Assembly (NCBI GenBank): GCA_017591395.1
Contig: WEDG01000371.1
Location: 62,001 to 126,000 of the forward strand
Source of the DNA: Schistocephalus solidus
Lineage: Eukaryota > Platyhelminthes > Cestoda > Diphyllobothriidea > Diphyllobothriidae
DNA length: 64,000 bases
Reading direction: 5' to 3'
Notes under the pieces: model-generated
Told to the model about the DNA's origin: nothing
What the model saw: only the letters and a program-made list of their open reading frames with translations
The model's database searches: none
Program-made: the position numbers and the translations under genes
Shown: one piece after another, positions 20,054 to 34,831 of the stretch
Position numbering within the stretch: position 1 is the stretch's first letter
Layout: every line of letters begins with the position of its first letter

Positions 20054-20672
20054 TGACTCCTATATTTGCACCTTCCATTATATGCCAGTGTTCGCATTAC
20101 TCCTGGCCTGTCAACACTGGCTGTGCGCTGCGTCCCTCTTTTGTCGCCGGTGTTGTCACCCCCACCGATCGCCTGGTCGGCTGCATCTGCTTTTGTCGGC
20201 CGCGGCGTCCCACTACGGCTTGGTTCACACCGGTCGTCGTCACACGCCTGAAGATCACACCTCAAGGCAGATAAAGGAAGCCTGGAGGTCTACCGACCGC
20301 TCAGTCAACCACTGCATTAATCTGCTGGCCCCCTATCTGGTTTTAAGAACACTCCGGTCAGGAGACTGTCATGATATGGAACATCCGGGGTCGCCAATTA
20401 TCTCCGCGGCCAACGAGAATGGAGGTCGACCATGCCACAGTGAAACCCCGGCTGATGGGGTATCACAGGGGGTCAGCAGGTGTAACGACGGCCGGGGTGA
20501 ACCAAGCCGTAGTGGGACGCCGCGGCCGACACAAGCTGACGCGGCAGAACAGGCGATCGGCGGGGGGTGACGACACCGGCGACATTAAGGGGGACGCAGC
20601 GCACAGCCCGTTTTGACGGGCCAGGACCAATGCGAACAGTGGCATATAACGGGAGGTGCAAGCATGACTCCA
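20054..20672. repeat. foldback element with ~200-bp inverted arms
   Basis: Left arm about 20054-20260 and right arm about 20465-20672 are reverse complements with good identity. Examples are ATATGCCAGTGTTCGCATT against the complement of AATGCGAACAGTGGCATAT, and GGCCGCGGCGTCCCACTACG against CGTAGTGGGACGCCGCGGCC. About 200 bp of unique, GC-rich sequence separates them. Because of the symmetry, similar reading frames (APRPT..DAAxQAIGGG style) appear on both strands. It may be a foldback transposon, a MITE, or two head-to-head copies of one repeat. No transposase is seen. Confidence 0.75.
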
Positions 20673-20839
20673 TTCTCTGAAAATGGGTAGACGAAACAAC
20701 TACTTGAAACGTCAGACAGCCACTATACCTCCTCCGGCGAACGCTCCTTCTTCTTCTGACATCATTTATTGTTAGTCAGCTTTTTGCCTCTCCGTCCAAA
20801 CCTTATTTTCGGCTTTCCTCTGCTTAACTCTGGAGGAAT

Positions 20840-22431
20840 CTTAAGCGTCTCACTGGCACATGCGTCTCACTGGCACATGTGGTAAACTGGCACATGTTCA
20901 TGCTGATTTAGGCGATCTAAATGAACATTTTATCCATACTTCTACTGACTCCAATCTCCCCACAAACAACCTTTCGTTACTACCAAGAGTTTTTTTCCCG
21001 TGTCAGTGGCACAAGTGGATAAACATCTGAAAAATGTCCGTGGTTCAAGTGCTGCTGGGCCGGATGAAGTCTCACATTTGTTTTAAAATACAGCTGCTCT
21101 CAGATTGCCCCTATTTTGACACACCTTATAAGCATGTCCTTCATGGAGTCAAATATTCCTGAGATTTGGCGCTCAGTAAGAATCACCCTTATCCCCAAAA
21201 GGTCCGCTAATTTTTGTCCTAAGTCTTTCCGTCCAATCGCCTGCTCTTCCGCTTTATTGAAGATTGCTGAAAGAGTCGCTCTCGATACAATTAAGCCTTT
21301 TTCCGCCAATTTCTCCGACCTATTACAATTTGCCTATAAGGCCCGGCGTAGTACACTAGATGCCATTGCCCTTGTGGTACATTCGGCTCTACGAGATTTA
21401 GATAAGGGCTGCCGTGCGTACGCATGCGCATTTCTTGACTACTCCTCTGCCTTCAACACCATCCTGCGCCATCTCCTCCTTAATAAAACATCCGCATCTG
21501 GCTATCCCGGCTGGGTTGTCTCTTGGCTCGAAGACTGTTTTACTTCCCGCACTAAATTCGTACAATCCGGCAAGCGGAAATCTACTGTCCTTCCAAACAA
21601 CTGTGGTGTTCTTCAAGGTGCCATCTTATCCCCTCACCTCTTCTCCCTTCATACTGATGATTTGAGATCACCAAATGACTGTCTGTACATCAAATATGCC
21701 GACGACATGGTTGTTGATCATCCTCTTAAAAATCATACACATCTCCAGTGTCTGAAGGATGGCCTCGACCATGTTTCAGCCTGGTTGTCAGATAATGGTC
21801 TTCAACTCAACCATGAGAATTCTGTCCAATGTGTTTTTCACCTGCCACCATCCCCTAGTTCTCAATTCTCAGCCATCCTTCCCAACGAGGTATCCGCTTT
21901 TCGGTACCTTGGCGTTACTCTGACATCGCATCTTTTATTCTCCCAACATATCGATACTCTTTTTACAAAAATTCATAAACGTCTATATTATATTCGCCGT
22001 TTACGTTCCTATCACATAGTTCAGGCCCTTGTCTGGTGATGTATAGAGCATGTGTTCTTCCCCTCATCCTTTATTGCTCTCCGGTGATTTTTCCAGCCTT
22101 GCTTAAAAAGGATTTTTTGATTTTTAAACGTAATCTCCGAATGCTCTCTTCTGCTGCTGGTGTTTCTTATACCGTTTTAGTGGATTTGATACCAAAATGG
22201 CACTTCACGACAGTCAAACAATTAGCTGGATGAATCCTTGATGATGTAACCCATCCCCTTCACTCTGAGCTGATTGCTGTGAAGTCTTCCCATCCCATGC
22301 GCCGAGGCTTTCGCCATAAAGCCTGCCGTACAACAGCATACCAGCGCTCCGTTTTGCCATTTCTAGCACGCTACCTTAAGTGTGAAGAGACTGAAATAAA
22401 ACAGCTCAGACTAGAACTCTCTCCCCGCTAG
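20840..22431 (+). mobile_element. third LINE, reverse transcriptase part, plus strand
   Basis: This is a 5'-truncated non-LTR element. RT begins near 21030 with a GSSAAGPDEVS block (the linker that precedes the fingers) and continues in the 21116-22039 frame: IPEIWRSVRITLIPKR, KSFRPIACSSALLKIAERV, FLDYSSAFNTI (motif A), GVLQGAILSPHLFSLHTDDL (motif B), YIKYADDMVV (motif C, intact YADD) and GLQLNHENSVQCVF. After a stop at 22039, the C-terminal part continues (MMYRACVLPLILYCSPV) and ends at RLELSPR with a stop at 22431. Fewer lesions than in the 3.7-kb LINE suggest a later insertion. Clade not settled; CR1/L2-like is possible. Confidence 0.8.
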
Positions 22432-22554
22432 ATGTCCATTTTTGACTCTTTGATTCTTGCATATTATGTTTACTTATCCTATTATCTTAGTGAATGGAGC
22501 CATTTATATTTTTGCTGAACATTTTGAATGATACTTCAAAATAAAGCGTATTGG

Positions 22555-24520
<1,966 letters not shown>

Positions 24521-24524
24521 ATTT

Positions 24525-24625
24525 TCTCAGCCACGAAAGTATGTCTCCTTTTAATCTCTTCTATGGCTACCGTACCGCTTAACCGATGTAGGCAGAAAAA
24601 AGTATATAAAAACGTAGATACAAGT
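24525..24625 (+). repeat. short copy of the repeat segment seen at 1005-1085
   Basis: CAGCCACGAAAGTATGTCTCC is followed by a TCTTCTATGGC-type block and CTTAACCGATGTAGGCAGAAA. This parallels 1008-1080 (CAGTCACGAAAGCAAGTCTCC through CTTAATCGATGTAGCCGGAAA). Identity is roughly three quarters by eye, and the neighbouring sequence is not shared. Confidence 0.55.
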
Positions 24626-26220
24626 CTGTTTAAATGATTGCATGACGCTTGCTCACTCGTTGTCTGTTTTCGTTATGACTTTCCCGTGAATTTGGTTTCA
24701 TTAAATAGGCTAAATTTTGAAAAGGTTTTTGAGTTATTTTCTAGTTCCCGCGAAAACCGCTCGTATCTGCCAGCTGCATCACGATACTCTGTTATGTATA
24801 GATTCCATAGGATAAAAATGCTTCATTCTCGCATATGCAAGCTTAAAATTAATATAAAATATAAGCAATTTATTAGCTCTGTTATTTTTCGTTTTATTCG
24901 AAAAAATCCAAAGCTGCAGTGCGCAATGGGATGTAATCATTTCAATGGGTTAAACGATTTCAGTGCATTTGGTTCCTCAATATCATTTCAACATGCTCAT
25001 AGAAAGGCACAGGTTTAACCAGTTGATTTCAATATGGGATTCGTCCACATTGTATCCTATTTTCTGGTTTAATCTACAGCGTTACCTACGTATGTCAATA
25101 TTGTTTTCCAAGACTATCCATAAAGTATGAAAAAATGTAATCGAAAAGACTGGTTTTGTCAAACCTTGATGTTAATATTTTACTTTAATTTCTATGAAAA
25201 TATTTGGTCTTGAGTTAACAGTCAATCTTCAGAAGGCATAACCAATATTCTTATATCTATTTACAAATTTAAATGGTAAACCTATTCAGGGGAACTATCT
25301 AAAGCTGCCGTGCTTTTACTTTTAAATATCGTTCTTACCGAAATTTTGAAATGACGTCAATTAGCTTGCTACCCTTTCGAAGATTAAATGCTATCAAATT
25401 GATAAAAATTTAACAATTGTCTTTGACATTGCTTTATTTTCAAATACACTAAGCAAACTAGTGCAGCAAACAACTTTTGCTTTAGTGGTTCACATCAGAT
25501 TACTTATATTCAAAAGTATACAAATCAAAAAGTCAGAGTAAGCGTTCGGTTTATTGGTGCATCAGCTGAAAACTCTTAAGGCTGCTGCACTTATTATTTA
25601 TTGAAAAACGAAAGATCACCCAAAGTATGATGAGTATACTGTTGTGAATCAGTTTGTTATAGTTCGACGTGCTTGACCTGTTAGTTGAACATGTAGGCTG
25701 ATCGAATGTTTTCGCCAGAAATATAAAATTTGGCATCCATGCAAAGCTTTACGCCTATCGTAAAGTTTTTTTTAAGTTGTTATTTTTAAAAGAGCGAACG
25801 TGGACATTAAATAATACATGACCGCCACAGGATGAAACACGTGCTACATTTTGCTCATTTTTCTGAGAACTTGCACAACCTCCATGCCTCTTGATTCGCG
25901 AGTGGGTTTTCTGTGTGATGAGTATTTGAGCCACGTGTACTTTTATTTGCCTAGTCACTGCTCTCGTTGAGTTGACTTCGATGGTACTACCTATGTACGA
26001 CCAGCTGTGGAATTATGTAGCGTTCCATAATTTTCTTAATCTCTCTTGGTCACTCACGGCAACTTAGAACAATAAGTCTAAGTAGAGCACAAGGTGCAAA
26101 GCACTGGCCGATAAATACCAAAGTCTTCCTAGGATGAATTTGAGAGATGCATCTAGCGTCGGTATAAATCTTGCAAGAATAAGTTTTTAAAACCCAAATC
26201 TCTCATTTCTGAGGTGGATA
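24626..26220. other. no gene recognised
   Basis: A 126-codon frame at 24638-25018 (plus strand) has no recognisable domain, membrane segment or splice evidence. The rest is AT-rich and has no feature I can support. Confidence 0.35.
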
Positions 26221-26224
26221 TTTA

Positions 26225-26640
26225 AAGTCAAAAACGAAACTTCAGTAAGAAAAGTGTGCAATGTTTGTGGGTCACTTGCAGGTTGTAATCATTTAAATTG
26301 CCAATGAATGCTTAAATTATTTTTCCAGAATATCATCAAAGACCAGTGACAAACAGCGAAGCAAATACTCTGCATATCCTATCACATACTGCAAATGAAG
26401 ATCTTGTTAACTATAATTATTCAGGTTTATTTTTATCATATTATTACCATACTTTTTGGTGTAGGTGAATGTTTTCGAAACATTTTTTGTAAGTTAAAGG
26501 ACATCAACATTTTCGTCAAAATTGTTGAAAGTACTTTCTCAATGTCCAACAAAATAATAATTAAATGGCAAAATGAGTGAATAATTGGAAGTTCAATCCA
26601 AAAGAACTATTCAAGGAGTTCCTTGGGCCTAAATCAAAAT
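26225..26640 (+). repeat. old dispersed repeat, copy B (partner at 6.7-7.1 kb)
   Basis: This is the same-strand partner of 6655-7060. The best block is TTCTCAATGTCCAACAAAATAATAATTAAA near 26536 (shared part shorter than this), and the ordered upstream blocks are conserved. No terminal repeats or target duplications are evident by eye. Confidence 0.5.
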
Positions 26641-27549
26641 ATTGACGAAAAGCCTGGCAGTTAAGCCTCCATGTTACTACTTCATCCTTTGTGCGATTGA
26701 GAATTTTTCGAACAGCAGACAGTTCATGTTGAACAAAAGGTATACATCTTTCTTAGATATTAATGAATATTTATCAGTGTTGATGAAATGTCTTGTGTTT
26801 CTTCTATAAACCCAAAGAAGTTGCATTTGCATATTATGGAAAAAACTGGTGAGTAGACATTAAAAATTCGCTGTTGATAGATAAACTACTCTCCAGCCAC
26901 TATTAAACGCAAATAACTGTCAATCTCTGTCCTTAAAATGATATAAACCGTCGAATACAAAAATTAACTTCGTAAGAATAAAAACATTAGTGCTCTGCTA
27001 GAGATTTGAGATTGTAACGGGAACCTGATAACATAAAAGAGTACATTTGCATTAGTTGATGAATGCTCACTGATCGTTAACGGGACTCAACTCCCCATAT
27101 TATCGACGTATATTTCTTCGCCTCATTGGCCTAGTTGGTAAAATATTCGTCCATGTAAACCTGCAATAAACTATCTCTGTTTAAACAAACATTACGTAAT
27201 TCATCAGCGCATTCTTCACACAAAAGCAACTCCCAGATTGCCCTTCACAGTTACCAAATGGGCATCGCTCGTACAAGTTGGAAGCGTGTAATTTGACCCT
27301 ATCTCCATGGGGTCTCTATGACACGCAGACTATGATACATCAGACCACCCTGTATTTAAAAACGTGTTAAGGTGTGTTGGAGCGTCATTTTGTTTGTGGT
27401 CAATACAAACATCAGTTAATAGACCAGCTCAGACAGACGACTGGTTTGCGGGAGAGGTAAGAGGAAATAATGTCGAGTCTGGATATTTGCCAACTAACGA
27501 GATAATCTGTCCACCAAGTATTCGTTTGTGTGCAATCGCTGACTGATGG

Positions 27550-28000
27550 ACTGAGAGTCAGCATGAGGTGTTTTCTCAATGTGACCTCCAGGGTACTCAC
27601 ACTCAGTTAAGATCAGAATAGTCTCGTCCTTTTTCCAAACCATGTCCATTGTACAAGGACACTGTCGGGTGTGTCACTATAAGGGGAGTTGGTAAGCTTT
27701 CTCAGTCAGTACCCTCGATTCCGCCTCCGGTCATCTTGACTCTGCTTTGACAGTCGGTCGAGGTGTGGGAAGGAAAATAGAGCGCTGCAGATACACCGTA
27801 ATTTTACTATCACCATCAAATAATGTTCATGCAAATCCCAGTTCCTCCGTATGCCGTGAGAAACATGGCAGACTTTGACTAAATCGGCGGTTGAACTGTC
27901 ACTAGTAATTAAAAACTCAAGGCAACCCTACCGGATATTGCTGGTTTATTTGGAGAGGTCAGCCACCTAGACGTCATACTCAGCAAGATTTATAAAACGT
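27550..28000 (-). repeat. dispersed ~370-bp repeat, copy 4
   Basis: GCCTCCGGTCATCTTGACTC at 27730, AGAGCGCTGCAGATACACCG at 27780 and the tail CAAGGCAACCCTACCGGATATTGCTGG region at 27920-27950 match, respectively, 7480 and 3411, 3470-3490 (reverse copy), and 7630-7670. Orientation equals that of the 3.2- and 7.3-kb copies. Confidence 0.55.
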
Positions 28001-30465
28001 TGAACCTGAAAATATGTTAGCACTGCAGGAAATTTTTATCATTGCCTCCTCTGCCCACTTCTACCGTATGCAAAGAAAACTATACAGGTGAAGTTAAGTT
28101 TATTGACTAAGGTTGAAGTGTTGACGCGATCGTTTCCAGAAATGAATACTTAATTTCGATTGTTTGCCAAAATTCCATACACGTTAAGCTGTTCAATAAT
28201 TAATAATGTTTAATAAGTTCACCTAATCTGTTCTTAGCTTCATGGTTATTGATTTTTGTAATGATAAATGGGTGCCCTCCGATGGCACAACTGGAAATAC
28301 CTATCCTTCTGTGCCTTGAGGTTCAATATGGATCTGGTAGCAGCCACAAAACGGTTAATATGAAGCATTTATTTTGAAATTCTCATATTTTACTTAGTAA
28401 CTGAGATTAATAGGCAAGTGGTAATATCATAAGTTGTCAAAAATTTTAGAATGAAACGAGAATTTAATCCTGTTTCTATCTCCTGCACCTTGAACCATTT
28501 TCAATGGAAATAAGGTCAATTGTTATGAGTATGATTAGGATTACGATAAGGAGAAGTTGGCTTTACATTTAGTTTTAGTGTTAATGATGGCTCTTGTTTG
28601 CAGTTAAAGGTTATAATTAAGGTTTAATATATGGGTACTTTTAGAGTTATTACTCGATCTTAGTTGCTAATTCTGGCAGTTGACGCACTGCCACCTGGAT
28701 GTCCGTGCGAGATTCTAATTTACGTGTCTTACCCATATCATTATAATTTATCTTAATATTTTTGTCAAACTTTAAATCGCTGGGCTAGCTATGTCGATTG
28801 ATACATTTTTTATTATCACTTCCCTTTTTGTGCCATAACCACTCTCATATTTTGGAACCAAATTACTGCACTTATATCTAGTTTTGGCTTATTGTTCAAA
28901 TTATTCAAAGGTTTTTATGAACAAGGATGCAAGACTAAATAGTAAGGAGGTTTCAGGGACTGAAGTCGATTCTCAAGTTGGTTACATAGATGCCTCTAAT
29001 TAAAGGCATATTGAACTCTGGTTTGGTAAGTGCAGGTGAAATAGGTTTTGTTAGAGACCCTTGGAAATGCTTTTCTCACAAAAATGAATTTTTGGGCGTC
29101 AGACAAACCATCACAATGATAAAAACGAAAGATTAATTTCCTTTCGTCAAATGTGTTATTCAAGACCTTCTATAGTATGTTTTTACTCCGTCTAATTTCA
29201 ATAAAATACTTTGCTGTACCCAGATTGACGTCAAATTATAGGCATAAAATAAACCGAGAATTCACTTACAATGCGGACATACGTGCCATCGGAAGCGACT
29301 CGCTCATATCATCTACACGCTGTCAATATACTTACCTACTGGAATATCGAAAGTGACATATATGCTTACTGCAGGGAAAATACCAGAACGCAGATTGTAT
29401 GTTTAACGGTAAGGTCAATTCCTGACTTAATAATATGAAGTTCAAATCTATGCAACACATCAGCCAGAAGGCTAACATTTAGTAGGATGACTACTTACAT
29501 ATTTGTGGTTCATTTTTCATATGGGACTATTTAAAAACCAGAGACGTAAGCAGAATAACCTTCAAACTCTCCACCAGTGGTTTAACGGTAAATATTGCAT
29601 GGTTGTAATAAACGTTGATTCTTAATAATGTACATGTCACACAATGAGGCCATACATGGAAAGGCAGCCCCGTAATAAACGGGGCTTTGCATTAACATTT
29701 AATAAGGTTATATATTTTCATATCCTTATCATCAAAATATACCTAAAATATTAAAAACTATGACAATTCTTCTTATCACTTCCTTAAAAGTAAACATAGT
29801 TCTAAGCTAAACTGCTAGCCTCAATTTTCCTGATATTTTACTCAAAGCAACGTGCACTGCAGATCGTTCCTTTTTCCATCTCCTGCCAGGCACTCACAAA
29901 AATAGCCTTGCATAACGTTACAAAGATCGAGTTCAACCATGAGATCTTCGGCTATGCATATACAGAGGCCTTTAAACTTGTATCTTTTAGCATAGTTATG
30001 TACGTTTTCAAAACATCTTTTCTGTGATATTCTCACGAGTATTTTCTTTATGTAGTCTGCATTAGTACAGACTTTGACATTCCAACTAACTGCGGAAGAT
30101 TAACCTCTTTATTTTCTCTTGCTATCACATCGAAGTTTTACGCATGTGCCATTTTCTCAAAACTTTTTCTGTTAAAATTTAATTTCAGTTACTTCATTAA
30201 TATACCTAAAGAATTATATTTTTTGAGACAAAGGATATTTATTTGCATCGGTTTTAGGTAGACATCTGGTTAAGCGTATAGCTGATGGACATTGTGGGTG
30301 ACACCAACTTCGCTGACAAAGTTTACAGAAGTAAAAACGAACACTGAAGTGCAAACTATACTCATTCAAACACCGCGCATTTGTCTAAGTGCGAAGAAAG
30401 TTAATTGGTTACTTTTTTGCTTAAATTTACATAGCCAGAAAGTCACATTTCACTTTTTTTCCATA
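28001..30465. other. no gene recognised (5' flank of the MATE gene)
   Basis: AT-rich sequence with only short frames. The promoter of the MATE gene would be expected in or near this stretch, but no core promoter element can be supported by eye. Flatworm transcripts are often trans-spliced, which would hide the start. Confidence 0.4.
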
Positions 30466-30529
30466 ATGGGTTTTGGAAAATGCATAAGACGAAATAAAAT
30501 CGAAAGTGACTTTTGGAGTTCTGAGTCAG
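30466..30529 (+). CDS. MATE exon 1 (candidate start exon)
   Basis: An ATG at 30466 opens MGFGKCIRRNKIESDFWSSES and the exon ends at a G/GTAATT donor in phase 1. The next exon begins with the two bases needed to complete the codon, so the join is in frame. The N-terminus of MATE proteins is variable, so similarity cannot confirm this exon. The start is a proposal based on phase only. Confidence 0.4.
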
Positions 30530-31052
30530 GTAATTTTACCAACATTATGAAAGTCCGAACTATGCATTTTCTGGTCTAATTCGTATTTAAGCTGGTTTAT
30601 TTCTCAGTATACACTGCATGGGAAGAAAATGATATAGTATACAGTAAACAGTTTTTCAGAACATTGTGGCAATCATGATCATATTTTATGCATAATTCAT
30701 TTTTATATGAAGAAGAAGCAAATATTTTCTCTACTGGAAAACATCCTATGAGAATATAAAATACCCTTTATAGTTTATGAGTACCATCATCAATCAAAGT
30801 CGCTGAAACCGACCATTCACTTTTTCTTCTTTTTGAAAGCCACTTACAGGTAAAAGCTTCAAACAAAAACATTTTCAAGCATCCGTATTAATCCAAATGC
30901 ACGTTAGATGAAGTCCTAATTCATAACTTTGTACAAAATATTGTTTAAAAAGTGAGAACAAACAAATCCAATGTGATCGTATTCTTTTTTTCTTATACAG
31001 TGTATAACGCTTGTAGAACTGCTGTAATTATTTGTTTTTAATAACATTGTAG

Positions 31053-31159
31053 AAAGCAATACAATAAAAACTATTTCCAAATCTGGTCTTTGGGCAAAAT
31101 TATTTCCATTCGGATTTTGGTATGAATTTGTGCAACTTGCTAAATTAGCCGGGCCAATT
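31053..31159 (+). CDS. MATE exon 2 (N-terminus into TM1)
   Basis: Acceptor TAACATTGTAG and donor ATT/GTAAGT. The end reads YEFVQLAKLAGPI, matching the LLVLAGPA segment that opens TM1 in human MATE1. It ends in phase 0, directly continuing into the next exon with exact spacing to the FCG block. The left border is the least certain point. Confidence 0.7.
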
Positions 31160-31870
31160 GTAAGTTAAGACCATTTTGCCGATTTTACTGTTTTACTTTT
31201 ATTGAAAGTACAGTTCTGGTCTGTTATATTCATTGTTCAGGATTAAACTTACGATATTTACTTCCATTTTAACAGTTAAACGATAAACTGTACAAAGAAT
31301 ATTTTATAAAGTAATTATTTATTTTTCTTTTTACATACAAAACATAGGAATTTCTATCGTTTTCATTAAATAAGCTCTTAATTATGAAATGAACTGAAAC
31401 AAAATTCATAATACCTCAAAAAAAGATCTGTTGGATCTTTGGCTGAGCACGTCTTCCTATGCAAATTTTCCTATTTTTTGCTGTTAGCTTCACAACTGAA
31501 TTAACGAAAAATAACATAAGAAATAATACAACACGTTTTTGTGATATGTGAACTGCTAAAAGCCTAAGCAGTTAAAATAAGCAATAATAATCTAATTACA
31601 TATAAAGAATTCACTGAGGGTTTCGAAGTTTGATTGTGTCATCCTGACGGGTATCGTTTTCTGAGGCGGATTTCGCAGGGGCTTCTGACAATCGGATATG
31701 AAAATTTGCGAATTATCCAATGAGTAAATGCGGTTTTTTCGGACATTAAACTGTCCAGTTTGTTTTTTCGCTTGGAATACTTGCCGATAGAATCTGTTGA
31801 CCGTAACTTATATTTACCTTCTCCTGTAATTGAAGACGTCAAATACAGTACTGTGTTGTATTACGTTTAG

Positions 31871-32041
31871 ATGCTTACCGCCTTGGCAATTAATACAATT
31901 TGCGTAGTGAGTATACTATTCTGTGGACGTCTTGGAAGAGCCGAGCTGGCTGCAATTGGGTTGGCGATTTCAGTTTTCAATGTCACAGCGATAGCTATCA
32001 TACAAGGTCTTGCCACAGCATGTGACACACTTTTTGCTCAG
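31871..32041 (+). CDS. MATE exon 3 (TM1-TM2)
   Basis: Acceptor TTACGTTTAG and donor CAG/GTAGGT; 57 codons, phase 0 at both ends. Contains ILFCGRLGRAELAAIGLA and GLATACDTLFAQ, equal to the CGHLG and ACDTLISQ signatures of the family, without gaps. The first codon happens to be ATG, but splicing from exon 2 gives the correct TM1 length. Confidence 0.9.
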
Positions 32042-34307
32042 GTAGGTTCTGCGCACTTTTCCCGCTGGAAAAAAAATGCATGTTTAATTCAAGTCAGTTT
32101 ACTTGATTTGCTACAATCAGAAATAAAACAGGCTAAATAATACAATACATGTGTAAAAATTCCTACATATATATGAAATAACATGGCCTTCTTCCAAGGT
32201 GTCATTTCTGTAGTCAGTTAAAGTATTACATGAAAATGCTAAGCCATAGAAATATACAACCAGAAAATTCAGGGCTGGCATTGGAAATCGGAAAATTTAT
32301 TAACGTTAAGTCCGAATGCTTACTAATAGCAGTAGGAGACAAGTATTTTTGACTTTAAAATTACAGATGAGTGTTTATAGAAGTTGTCGATTACGCCGAC
32401 GGCCTTAAAGGGTAACTTTAAAGAATAAGATTTTGTCGTTAGTCATGGTATTAGTTTTTTAAAATTCATTCATTTAGACTTAATTTTACGCTTCTCTAAA
32501 TAATATGTAAAAGATCTGAGTCCTTTTCATATTTTTATTGAAATCTAAAAACTGCTTATTTTACTAAAATTAAATATGTAAAATAATAAAAGTTTATAGG
32601 TAAAAAGCTTATCTCATTAGAATTTGCGGTATAATGTAACTAATATTGTATTATTCATCATGCTGACAGCATGGTCAGTACAAATATCTTATAAGTTTTA
32701 GATAGTACCTGCGCTTTCAGTATGATAAACAAGTACGTATTATTTATAAGGGAGTAGTTAATAGGTTTCAGCTCCCAAATTCATAGAAGCTTTCGCAAAA
32801 AGCCTGACGAAGTTTAGTCCTAACGAGTAGATTTAAATTCAGGAAATGATTTCATCGGGAATTCAACATGTTGGTTGGGAGTTATATTTGTAAGGGGTCA
32901 GAAATTTAGTTGGGATTAACATATGTTGCGTTTATTGAAAGTTTTTGGCTGGTGTAGGCATTATACATTAATATCATAAATTAAATAAAACGAAAAGAAT
33001 GTTTTAATGATTTAATAAAACGTAAAATATTGAGCCTTTTTCGTGCACGCAAAATAGGCAATCTGATTTTTCGTAAAATTAATGCTAGTTCTTACTGCGC
33101 ACTATAAAGTTTTAAGCTTTCATTTTGCACAACTCATCAATTAAAAGCAAGGTGCAAACAATTAAAACGCATCAATTCTCCAAATTTTACCGCTATTTTT
33201 GTGACGTTCTCTCTATAAGTAATATTTAACGGCCTTCAAATGATTCCCTGTTTGCTTATCTGAGGGCCCATATTAGACAACACTGGAAACCTACAAGATA
33301 AGAAAACGCTCTATTAAGTCCCCAAAGCTTAGAGCCTCTGTTCATTAACTTCATGCTCGCAAACTTAAACGTTTCAATGAAGTACGTCCACTTCATTATC
33401 AGTCCTATTTGAAGTAAACGCTATTTGTTTTGCCCATTATGTCCCAATTTGTGGATTTACAGTATTCACTAGCAGGTACTCTCTGTTAAGCTATAAAACC
33501 TTTTAAATAATGGATTAAAACTGGAATTATTTAGCCGCATCTAGTATTTAGCATTCAGAAAATGAACGCCAATTGTCAATGATATCTGTGACTGCAGCCA
33601 AGGGAAACAAATAAAAAAACAACTTGTTTATCTTTATACTTAGAAACTGGTGCTCTAAGCAAAATGGCTCATTAAACGATTTTAATTTTCTTTGTCGCAT
33701 TGCCCGATTTTATTAAATATAACTAGGATATCAGAACAATCAGGTAATTTAGAATCTATCAGATGCAGATTTTAAAATGTATAACCCCGTAAACTTATAT
33801 CCATTCAGCTTAAATTGTATAATTAATGTTGCAATTATTTTGCTTACGTTCAATGTGATGTTGTATTTGCTTAATGCTTGTGTTAAGAAAAATGTTCTTT
33901 TTTCCCTCAATGATCACAATAGCACATATCCTCTATTACTTTGTTTAATTTAACATATTTAAAAAGCTATAATTATTTTGAAACTAAATATATTTTAAAA
34001 TCTTCATGTGATAAGCTAAATCGTATGTTTAAGAAAATTCATTAACACGTTTTTTTATGGGTCAATATAGTACCGAGCGCTTTTTGGGGGCTTTCATTAA
34101 TTAATTCTAGCGTCTTTCATTTCAGTCAAAAGTGACCGTTGATGCTTAAGCTTTTTGCTATTTTCGGTGATGATTTATTCGTTACAACATTCGTTAAAGG
34201 TTAAAAGTTGCAAATTAACTTAAATATTTGTGACCGCCTGTAGTTAACTTGGAGTATTTGCTTTTAAAAAAATGTCAGTAATTTAATGTGTACCTTCAAA
34301 TTTTCAG

Positions 34308-34356
34308 ACGTATGGTGGAACGAAGAAATTTAACATGGGAATTCAGTTACAACGGG
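34308..34356 (+). CDS. MATE exon 4 (loop before TM3)
   Basis: Acceptor ATTTTCAG and donor CGGG/GTATGA; 49 bases. TYGGTKKFNMGIQLQR aligns residue for residue with the TYGSQNLKHVGVILQR segment of human MATE1. Ends in phase 1. Confidence 0.9.
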
Positions 34357-34730
34357 GTATGATCATGTGAAATCGACGTTATTAAACCAAATGTAACTGT
34401 CTATGTATACTAGGTGATCAAAACTATCGAGCTAGATTTTACAGTTTCATTTCCTTCACTAGTGAAGAGCAAAATATAAATTTTTATCAGAGAGTAGTGA
34501 TATTTACTTCCTCATTAAGTCCAGAAAATATTAACTTTATAAATATCAGCTGCCCTTTGCAAGATGTTTGATGCCAAGTTGCTTTTGATAGGGCTTAATA
34601 GGAAGGACGTACACTGGAGTCTAGATTTTGTAGCTTACAATGTTTTAAACAAGTGCGACGTACTGGTAAAACGTGTTTTGCTAATAATTTCGGATTTATG
34701 TGATTTCTCTAAAAGTCTTTTTACTTGTAG

Positions 34731-34831
34731 CTCTCTTCCTTATCACAATATCTTGTTTTCCATCCATGGGACTTCATCTTTGTATTGAGCCGGTTCTCTT
34801 TAGCCATGCGGCAACATCCAATTACCTCAAA
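34731..34831 (+). CDS. MATE exon 5 (TM3)
   Basis: Acceptor TTACTTGTAG and donor AAA/GTGCGT; 101 bases, from phase 1 to phase 0. Reads ALFLITISCFPSMGLHLCIE and then PVLFSHAATSNYLK, fitting the LLLCCFPCWALFL helix of the family. The exon expected next, for about 26 residues with a typical IP.LP segment, is not found before 37250. Confidence 0.75.

Noticed and set aside
20016..20616. Overlapping frames of 60-184 codons on both strands
   Set aside because: They come from GC-rich inverted arms of the foldback element, and similar peptides appear on both strands. No domain recognised.
24638..25018. 126-codon plus-strand frame
   Set aside because: Low-complexity, AT-driven composition, no domain and no splice support.
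27119..27175. tRNA-like box A (TGGCCTAGTTGGT) near 27128
   Set aside because: No box B at the right distance and no foldable stems; may be a remnant of a SINE head but cannot be supported.
34564..34788. 74-codon frame starting at 34564
   Set aside because: The true coding use here is the MATE exon at 34731-34831, in another frame; the upstream part shows no similarity.
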